Source: Lachnospiraceae bacterium
GTDB taxonomy: Bacteria; Bacillota_A; Clostridia; Lachnospirales; Lachnospiraceae
Reading direction: 5' to 3'
Assembly: GCA_024690425.1 (NCBI GenBank)
Contig: JAILCT010000206.1
Coordinates: 1-6,277 of the forward strand
DNA: 6,277 bases
Part shown: piece by piece, positions 5,718 through 6,277 of the stretch
How the letters are laid out: each line of letters starts with the position of its first letter
Numbering within the stretch: the stretch's first letter is position 1
Notes under the pieces: model-generated
What the model was told of the DNA's origin: nothing
The model's database searches: none
What the model saw: the letters and a program-made list of their open reading frames with translations, nothing else
Program-made: the position numbers and the translations under genes

Positions 5718-6104
5718 TTACTCTTCTATGTGTTCAATCCCCTGGCTTAAGATGGATATTATGTGTCCATCCGAAAGGGAATAATAAATGGTCTTGCCAT
5801 CCCTCCTGTTCTTTACAAGCTTGGCCTGCTTAAGTACCCTGAGCTGATGGGAAATGGCCGACTGCGTCATATCAAGCGCATCCCCTATCTCGCTCACGCA
5901 CATCTCTCCGTACAGGAGGGTGCACAGTATCCTTATCCTCGTGGAATCCGCAAATATCTTGAAGAAGTCCGCAAGGTCATATATCTCCTCTTCGGGCGGC
6001 ATATCAGCGAGCAGTTTTGACAGTTCCACGGTCCCGTGATCCTTGCCGCAGCCGCATGCACATGTTTCGTCTTTTGTCTTTTTCTCGGTATTCTCAGTGC
6101 CCAT
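5718..6104 (-). CDS. ArsR/SmtB-family metal-sensing repressor with alpha-3N- and alpha-5-type metal sites
   Basis: A 128-residue winged-helix repressor that in this family leaves DNA when it binds a metal ion. The core runs from about 40 to 110, with helix-turn-helix CVSEIGDALDMTQSAISHQLRVL (69-91) and wing RRDGKTIYYSL (100-110). The C-terminal helix carries D112-x-H114-x10-H125-x2-E128, the same spacing as the zinc site of SmtB (Asp104, His106, His117, Glu120). The N-terminal tail holds C15, C17, C19 and H23, and helix 3 has C69 and E72, matching the second SmtB/CadC-type site. Zn is the likely ligand; Cd or Pb is possible (inference). The ATG has AGGGAG (6110-6115) 5 nt upstream. No metal transporter gene is in the window, so its target lies elsewhere or is its own promoter. 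Confidence 0.95.
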   Translation of the reverse strand: MGTENTEKKTKDETCACGCGKDHGTVELSKLLADMPPEEEIYDLADFFKIFADSTRIRILCTLLYGEMCVSEIGDALDMTQSAISHQLRVLKQAKLVKNRRDGKTIYYSLSDGHIISILSQGIEHIEE

Positions 6105-6164
6105 CTTGTCTCCCTGTCTGTTGTCTGCGTGTGTTAATAGTATCCTTTACTCTTATCTTTATTA

Positions 6165-6173
6165 AGTATAACA
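6165..6173 (-). promoter_or_regulatory. Extended -10 promoter of arsR
   Basis: On the minus strand TGTTATACT combines an extended TG with TATACT (6165-6170, 5 of 6 to consensus). No good -35 is seen at 16-18 bp, which an extended -10 can partly offset. The start would be near 6158, giving a leader of about 54 nt before the arsR ATG. Confidence 0.45.
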
Positions 6174-6175
6174 GA

Positions 6176-6189
6176 ATTACCGCTGTAAT
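6176..6189. promoter_or_regulatory. Dyad ATTAC-N4-GTAAT in the arsR promoter, possible operator
   Basis: Perfect 5-bp inverted arms (6176-6180 and 6185-6189) lie just upstream of the extended -10, in the -35/-10 spacer. ArsR/SmtB repressors typically bind imperfect AT-rich inverted repeats overlapping their own promoter, so autoregulation by the sensor is likely (inference). Confidence 0.4.
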
Positions 6190-6190
6190 G

Positions 6191-6277
6191 TTACCTTAAA
6201 ACTCTGAGTCCCTTGGGATAATGATTTTTAAGGGTTCCGTTAACCCGTTTGGCCCAGCCAAGGCTCAGACCGCACGT
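6191..6277 (-). CDS. C-terminal end of an unidentified protein, start beyond window
   Basis: On the minus strand one frame is open from the right edge for 28 codons to TAA at 6191-6193. The residues end in KRVNGTLKNHYPKGLRVLR, a basic tail with ordinary composition; the other two minus frames stop sooner. The stop lies 1 nt before the dyad of the arsR promoter, a normal gene-to-promoter spacing. I do not recognise the family, and 28 codons can be open by chance. An inverted repeat (6204-6268) falls inside it. Confidence 0.4.
   Translation of the reverse strand, partial: TCGLSLGWAKRVNGTLKNHYPKGLRVLR
6204..6268. repeat. Interrupted inverted repeat with alternative pairings at the right edge
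   Basis: CTGAG (6204-6208) and CCTTGG (6211-6216) pair with CCAAGG (6258-6263) and CTCAG (6264-6268): 11 bp with a 2-nt bulge. Inside are GGGTT/AACCC (6232-6236 and 6242-6246). A second local hairpin, TTGGC/GCCAA (6249-6253 and 6257-6261), would compete with the outer stem. No T-run follows on either strand, so it is not an intrinsic terminator. It may be chance inside a coding end. Confidence 0.3.

Noticed and set aside
6231..6277. AGGGTTCCG followed by TTTGGCCCAG and GCACGT, reminiscent of the ykkC (guanidine-I) riboswitch core on the plus strand
   Set aside because: Spacing between the conserved blocks is too short for the first stem, the later block does not match the usual CTGGTCCGAGAG, and the window ends before the rest. 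A minus-strand coding end fits as well.

Overview
The window reads like chromosomal DNA of a Clostridia member, most likely a Lachnospiraceae (Butyrivibrio-like) bacterium. Three things suggest this: a DUF4364 gene, which I know only from Clostridia; purine-rich Shine-Dalgarno (SD) sites of GGAGG/AAGGGG type before the genes; and moderate GC with frequent ATA, AGG and AGA codons. The taxonomic call is inference. No mobile element, tRNA, rRNA or CRISPR array is visible.

Layout, left to right. At the left edge, on the minus strand, a TetR-type regulator (300-860) is followed 22 nt downstream by a small, very basic membrane protein that runs off the window (1-277). Both appear to be read from a strong minus-strand promoter at 1026-1055. 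That promoter has a perfect TTGACA and TATAAT, phased A-tracts behind it and palindromes at and just after the predicted start point. A leader of about 160 nt follows. Diverging from it on the plus strand is a DUF4364 winged-helix-type gene (1155-1673). It ends 12 bp from the convergent end of rarA.

The centre is a two-gene minus-strand unit: a glycoside hydrolase family 2 (beta-mannosidase-like) protein (3009-5483), then rarA/mgsA (1686-2999), an AAA+ ATPase of replication-fork maintenance. Only 9 nt separate them, and the rarA SD overlaps the upstream stop codon. A promoter at 5597-5625 fits this unit. To the right, also on the minus strand, lies an SmtB/CzrA-type ArsR metal sensor (5718-6104) with its own promoter and dyad. 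The right edge probably carries the last 28 codons of another minus-strand gene (6191-6277).

The most notable observation is that the GH2 protein keeps its whole fold and open frame but has lost both catalytic glutamates. The nucleophile motif SEFG reads SQFG, and the acid/base motif GNNE reads GNSD. Several substrate-pocket aromatics and the W-x-W-H-G loop are also changed or missing. It looks like a conserved pseudo-glycosidase co-transcribed with a DNA-repair ATPase. The other genes are ordinary housekeeping or regulatory genes, with interesting but more conventional control regions.
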